Positions 61,943 to 64,000 of a stretch of 64,000 nt of DNA are shown here, one piece after another; positions within the stretch are counted from its first letter, which is position 1, and every line of letters begins with the position of its first letter. The position numbers were made by a program, and so were the translations under genes. Origin of the DNA: Cellvibrio sp. PSBB023 (lineage in GTDB: Bacteria > Pseudomonadota > Gammaproteobacteria > Pseudomonadales > Cellvibrionaceae); the NCBI RefSeq assembly GCF_002007605.1, contig NZ_CP019799.1:1364001-1428000 (forward strand), written 5' to 3'. The notes under the pieces were generated by a model. It ran no database searches. It saw nothing but the letters and a program-made list of their open reading frames with translations, and had not been told where the DNA came from.

Positions 61943-62515
61943 ATGAGTGAACGTCGCAGTTACTTTCGCATCGATGAAAGTATCGCCATTGAATTTAAAG
62001 AGGTGGAAGAGATCACCGCCAACACGGCTGCGCCTGAGCTGCAGTTTCCTGATACCTTGTCATTAAAGTTTTTTGCCGAGCTGCGCAAGATCGACAATGA
62101 CAATGCCCACCTCTTTCACCAGATCAAAGAAACAAGCCGTGCTCTGGGCGAATACCTGCAAAACCTCAATCGTAAAATCGAGATAATTAGCCAGCAGCTG
62201 ATGATTGACTCCAAGCCCCTACCCCCCTCAAAAACCATCAAACAGGTCAACCTGAGCGAAGGCGGTGTGGCATTTGGTAGCTCGCGCCTGGTGAATACGG
62301 GTTCGTTTATTGCCATGCGCTTAATTTTTTTACCCAGCAATGCGGGGATAGTGCTATTTGCCAAAGTGATTCGCTGTGAACCCAATAACAGTGGTGAATA
62401 TCAGATTGCGGCAAAATTTCATCGCGCTACTGAAGCACAGCAACAATTGATTGGCCAGCAAATCATGCGCGCCCAAATGGCTGAGCGCCGCAAAAGCCAA
62501 CATTACCTGCAATAA
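61943..62515 (+). CDS. PilZ-domain protein
   Basis: 190 residues from the ATG at 61943. It starts SERRSYFRIDESIAIEF (the RxxxR arm of PilZ c-di-GMP sites), has a ~85-residue helical insert (ELRKIDNDNAHLFHQIKETS), then VNLSEGGVAFGSSRLVNTG (the D/NxSxxG motif) and a beta-barrel end. It probably binds c-di-GMP; target unknown. Same gene order next to lolCDE and sthA in Pseudomonas, by recollection. Confidence 0.78.
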   Translation: MSERRSYFRIDESIAIEFKEVEEITANTAAPELQFPDTLSLKFFAELRKIDNDNAHLFHQIKETSRALGEYLQNLNRKIEIISQQLMIDSKPLPPSKTIKQVNLSEGGVAFGSSRLVNTGSFIAMRLIFLPSNAGIVLFAKVIRCEPNNSGEYQIAAKFHRATEAQQQLIGQQIMRAQMAERRKSQHYLQ

Positions 62516-62542
62516 CCAGATGTTTAATCACCGGAGAATCCA

Positions 62543-62881
62543 ATGGTGAGTATGACCAACTCTCTACATAAGGCTATCGCCGCCGCCGGACTACTACTTT
62601 GTACTACGGGTATAGCGACATACGCCAATGCCGAGCAAATCAAAATTCCTATTGGACAACAAACAGCGGCACAGTCGGCTCAAATGCCAGCCAAAGGTAT
62701 GACAAAAGCGCGCGTACAAGCAGTGTTTGGTGAGCCACTGGAAATCACTCCCGCCAAAGGCCAACCACCCATCTCTAGTTGGAAATACAGTGAATTCGTG
62801 GTGTATTTTGAAAATGACCATGTCATTCACAGTGTGGCGATATTCAAACCACAACAGGATCAAGCAGCACCTACGGAATAA
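62543..62881 (+). CDS. Small secreted protein of unknown function
   Basis: 112 residues; GGAG precedes the ATG at 62543. Signal peptide AIAAAGLLLCTTGIATYANA. The mature part has GMTKARVQAVFGEPLEITPA, PPISSWKYSEFVVYFENDHV and IHSVA: an OmlA/BamE-like 'M..V...FG.P......PPI..W.Y..F.VYFE...V' pattern. Related proteins beside sthA in Pseudomonas are sometimes labelled phosphodiesterase without good reason. Periplasmic. Confidence 0.7.
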   Translation: MVSMTNSLHKAIAAAGLLLCTTGIATYANAEQIKIPIGQQTAAQSAQMPAKGMTKARVQAVFGEPLEITPAKGQPPISSWKYSEFVVYFENDHVIHSVAIFKPQQDQAAPTE

Positions 62882-62899
62882 ACTTTCGCCCCACTAATA

Positions 62900-62925
62900 A
62901 ATAAGGGCGCCTGAGCGCCCTTATT
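62900..62925. terminator. Bidirectional terminator between the small secreted protein and sthA
   Basis: AATAAGGGCGC, loop CTGA, GCGCCCTTATT: an 11-bp perfect stem between convergent genes. It has short A/T flanks rather than a long U run. Confidence 0.85.
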
Positions 62926-62948
62926 GACTATCCATCAAACATCATCAC

Positions 62949-64000
62949 TTAACGACGGCTGATACGGTTAATACCATCCAATGCCGCAACACGGTAGGCT
63001 TCTGCCATGGTTGGGTAGTTAAAGATATTGTTCAGGAAATAATGAATACTATTGCCCTCGCCTTTTTGCGTCATGATCGCCTGACCGATATGAACAATTT
63101 CTGCGGCCTCAGCACCAAAGCAATGAACGCCCAAAATCTCATGGGTATCAACATGGAACAGCAGTTTTAGCATACCTACATCTTCGCCGCTAATTTGGCC
63201 GCGTGCAGTATTTTTAAATAGTGCACGCCCTACTTCATAAGGCACTTTAGCTTGCGTCAGCTCCGTCTCGGTTTTGCCGACTGAACTAATTTCCGGCAGA
63301 GTGTAAATGCCTGTTGGAACATCCTGCACCGGGCGACATTCATCACCAAAAATACCACCAGATACCGCGCGCCCCTGCCCATAAGAGGAACTCGCCAAAC
63401 TCGGCCAACCAATCACATCACCCACAGCGTAAATATTTTCTACTTGGGTACGATAGCTTTGGTCCACTTGCAGATTACCGCGATGATCCGCTTCAAGCCC
63501 AACAGCAGCCAAATTCAGTTGGTCGGTGTTACCACTGCGACCGTTACACCACAAAATAGCATCAGCCTTCAGTCGCTTTCCGGATTTCAAAAAGAGGGTA
63601 ACGCTACTGTCGCTCGCCTCTATGGCTTCATACTCTTCACCGTGACGCACGGTTACGCCGCTGTCACGCAGGTGATAGCTGAGCGCATCAGAGATTTCAT
63701 CGTCCAAAAATGACAATAACCGCTCGCGGTTATTAATCAAATCAACACGCATACCCAAGCCCGAAAAAATGGATGCGTATTCACAACCAATAACACCCGC
63801 ACCGTAAATAATGATGTGGCGCGGTGTGTGCTGCATATCCAGAATAGTATCGCTGTCATAAATACGTGGATGGTTAAAGTCCACATCAACCGGACGATAA
63901 GGGCGCGAACCGGTTGCGATCACAATATTGTCAGCATGGATTGTTTCAATACCGCCATCGAGCATAGCCAGGTTGATCATATTGGCATTGATAAAGGATG
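62949..64000 (-). CDS. sthA: SthA, soluble pyridine nucleotide transhydrogenase (3' part, cut by window edge)
   Basis: About 350 C-terminal residues are visible; the frame is open to the right edge, so the FAD-binding N-terminus is outside. Seen: [14 protein letters not shown] [34 protein letters not shown] (NAD(P) Rossmann), [31 protein letters not shown], and the dimer end [19 protein letters not shown], collinear with E. coli SthA. SthA lacks the redox dithiol of related reductases and moves hydride from NADPH to NAD+, lowering NADPH in excess. Confidence 0.95.
   Translation of the reverse strand, partial: SFINANMINLAMLDGGIETIHADNIVIATGSRPYRPVDVDFNHPRIYDSDTILDMQHTPRHIIIYGAGVIGCEYASIFSGLGMRVDLINNRERLLSFLDDEISDALSYHLRDSGVTVRHGEEYEAIEASDSSVTLFLKSGKRLKADAILWCNGRSGNTDQLNLAAVGLEADHRGNLQVDQSYRTQVENIYAVGDVIGWPSLASSSYGQGRAVSGGIFGDECRPVQDVPTGIYTLPEISSVGKTETELTQAKVPYEVGRALFKNTARGQISGEDVGMLKLLFHVDTHEILGVHCFGAEAAEIVHIGQAIMTQKGEGNSIHYFLNNIFNYPTMAEAYRVAALDGINRISRR

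Overview
The window looks like a chromosome segment of a Cellvibrio-like gammaproteobacterium. This is inferred from close E. coli and Pseudomonas type versions of MlaF, MiaB, YbeY, CorC, Lnt, NrdAB, LolCDE and SthA, from a PEP-CTERM protein, and from a Pseudomonas-like gene order at the right end (comEC, DUF2062, lolE-lolD-lolC, PilZ, small secreted protein, sthA). Both ends are cut inside genes: mlaF on the left and sthA on the right.

Layout. 1-2.0 kb: mlaF and a 14-TM efflux pump. 2.06-16.4 kb: a complete type I-E CRISPR-Cas locus on the minus strand. It has 55 repeats and 54 spacers, then a leader with an IHF-like site, cas2, cas1, a toxin-antitoxin pair embedded in the operon, cas6e, cas5e, cas7e, cse2 and cas8e, a 52-residue membrane-peptide gene, a short regulatory interval, cas3, and a WYL-domain regulator. 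16.5-24.7 kb: a sugar kinase, DUF1820, an emrRAB-type efflux operon, rhlE, a PEP-CTERM protein and DUF6172. 24.8-32.3 kb: miaB, a small lipoprotein and a five-gene two-component operon whose sigma-54 regulator is frameshifted. 32.3-36.1 kb: small stress and membrane proteins (YqjK/YqjE/YqjD-like, DUF1328, AI-2E transporter, BON). 36.4-40.5 kb: phoH-ybeY-corC-lnt. 41.2-45.6 kb: nrdAB with a long regulatory upstream region. 45.8-49.6 kb: an accessory region with a REP-associated transposase, its dispersed ~155-bp repeats, and an MntA-HepT toxin-antitoxin pair. 49.7-57.8 kb: methyltransferase, sulfotransferase, YjbR, GT-C membrane protein, moeA, small membrane proteins and comEC. 58-64 kb: DUF2062, lolCDE, PilZ and sthA.

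The most interesting object is the ~160-bp interval between cas3 and the cas8e operon. On the plus strand it holds a degenerate CRISPR repeat ending in the exact 8-nt crRNA handle, a 20-nt guide, and a second degenerate repeat that doubles as a hairpin plus U-tract terminator. The first 15 nt of the guide are repeated 83 bp upstream, directly after a 5'-AAG motif (the classic type I-E PAM). That AAG lies in the -35 box of the best promoter for the cas8e operon. This is the architecture of a CreR/CreA-type crRNA-like guide that lets Cascade repress its own promoter. The first gene under that promoter is an unknown 52-residue hydrophobic peptide, so a CRISPR-repressed toxin arrangement is a second possibility. 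A Phd/UPF0175-like antitoxin and a DUF3368 PIN-like toxin, with a private promoter and a palindromic operator, sit between cas6e and cas1; the toxin gene overlaps cas1.
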